Under the pieces are notes generated by a model. It saw only the letters and a list, made by a program, of their open reading frames with translations, searched no databases and was not told where the DNA came from. From Micavibrio sp. (GTDB lineage: Bacteria > Pseudomonadota > Alphaproteobacteria > Micavibrionales > Micavibrionaceae): a stretch of DNA of 38,104 nt. Every line of letters begins with the position of its first letter. The first letter of the stretch is position 1. The stretch is from assembly GCA_021604545.1 (NCBI GenBank), contig BQJE01000008.1, positions 1 to 38,104 of the forward strand. The letters run 5' to 3'. This document shows positions 37,958 to 38,104 of the stretch, one piece after another. Made by a program: the position numbers and the translations under genes.

Positions 37958-38104
37958 ATGAGCAAGGAAAAATTTGAACGTAACAAGCCGCATTGTAACA
38001 TTGGCACGATTGGTCATGTTGACCATGGCAAGACGACGTTGACGGCGGCGATTGCGCAGCAATATGGATCTGGCGAGAGCGTTGATGCGATTGACAAGGC
38101 GCCT
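37958..38104 (+). CDS. tuf: Elongation factor Tu, N-terminal part (second tuf copy, 3' truncated by window)
   Basis: The window ends 49 codons into this gene. It reads [20 protein letters not shown] and the P-loop GHVDHGKT at residues 19-26, then AIDKAP near the end. AGAAGGAGAAGAG precedes the ATG. It closes the str operon. The first tuf copy ends at 135; the visible parts do not overlap, so sequence identity between the copies cannot be judged here. Confidence 0.97.
   Translation, partial: MSKEKFERNKPHCNIGTIGHVDHGKTTLTAAIAQQYGSGESVDAIDKAP

Overview
The window looks like an alphaproteobacterial chromosome. It runs from the last 45 codons of one tuf gene to the first 49 codons of a second tuf gene. 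Between them lie a tRNA-Trp gene and the canonical block secE-nusG-rplK-rplA-rplJ-rplL-rpoB-rpoC-rpsL-rpsG-fusA-tuf. The RpoB and RpoC sequences and lengths (1415 and 1421 residues), the split glycine decarboxylase (gcvPA/gcvPB) and the promoter style (TTGAC with TATAGT) fit this class. I would not name an order from this window.

Layout. (1) 1-2570: end of tuf, a 61-codon orphan ORF, a terminator, two exported proteins (a DUF4919-like protein and a PapD-like pilus chaperone) and tRNA-Trp(CCA). (2) 2571-13279: an A/T-rich surface-glycan locus with an acyltransferase, rfbB, rfbA, wecE, a WbqC-family protein, a NeuD/PglD-type N-acyltransferase, a WecF-like Fuc4NAc transferase, a Wzy-like polymerase and a flippase fused to an exostosin-type glycosyltransferase. 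Together these can make dTDP-Fuc4N(Ac), transfer it to a lipid-linked glycan, flip the glycan and polymerise it. (3) 13709-18481: a degenerate cyclic-nucleotide-binding-fold protein, then gcvT-gcvH-gcvPA-gcvPB (glycine cleavage). (4) 18482-20710: a repeat-rich noncoding stretch, a DUF5677-like protein, a 43-residue ORF and a second cyclic-nucleotide-binding protein. (5) 20915-38104: the ribosomal protein / RNA polymerase / elongation factor block.

Two things stand out. First, the usual tuf-tRNA-Trp-secE linkage is opened by about 18 kb of glycan and glycine-cleavage genes, with no integrase or transposase visible. Second, the otherwise very conserved transcription/translation block carries unrecognised small ORFs in junctions that are normally nearly empty: after the first tuf (61 aa), nusG/rplK (220 aa), rplA/rplJ (102 aa, six 8-residue repeats), rpoB/rpoC (81 aa) and fusA/tuf (67 aa). 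Each has a plausible ribosome-binding site, and three share a near-identical GGAGTAACTT-type leader. This set of operon-embedded ORFs is my best candidate for something undescribed.

Regulatory RNA in this block is also visible: an L1-type operator before rplK, an L10-type leader followed by an intrinsic terminator before rplJ, an attenuator-like hairpin after rplL, hairpins before rpoB, and a three-stem leader before rpsL. All family assignments come from reading motifs by eye; no database search was run.
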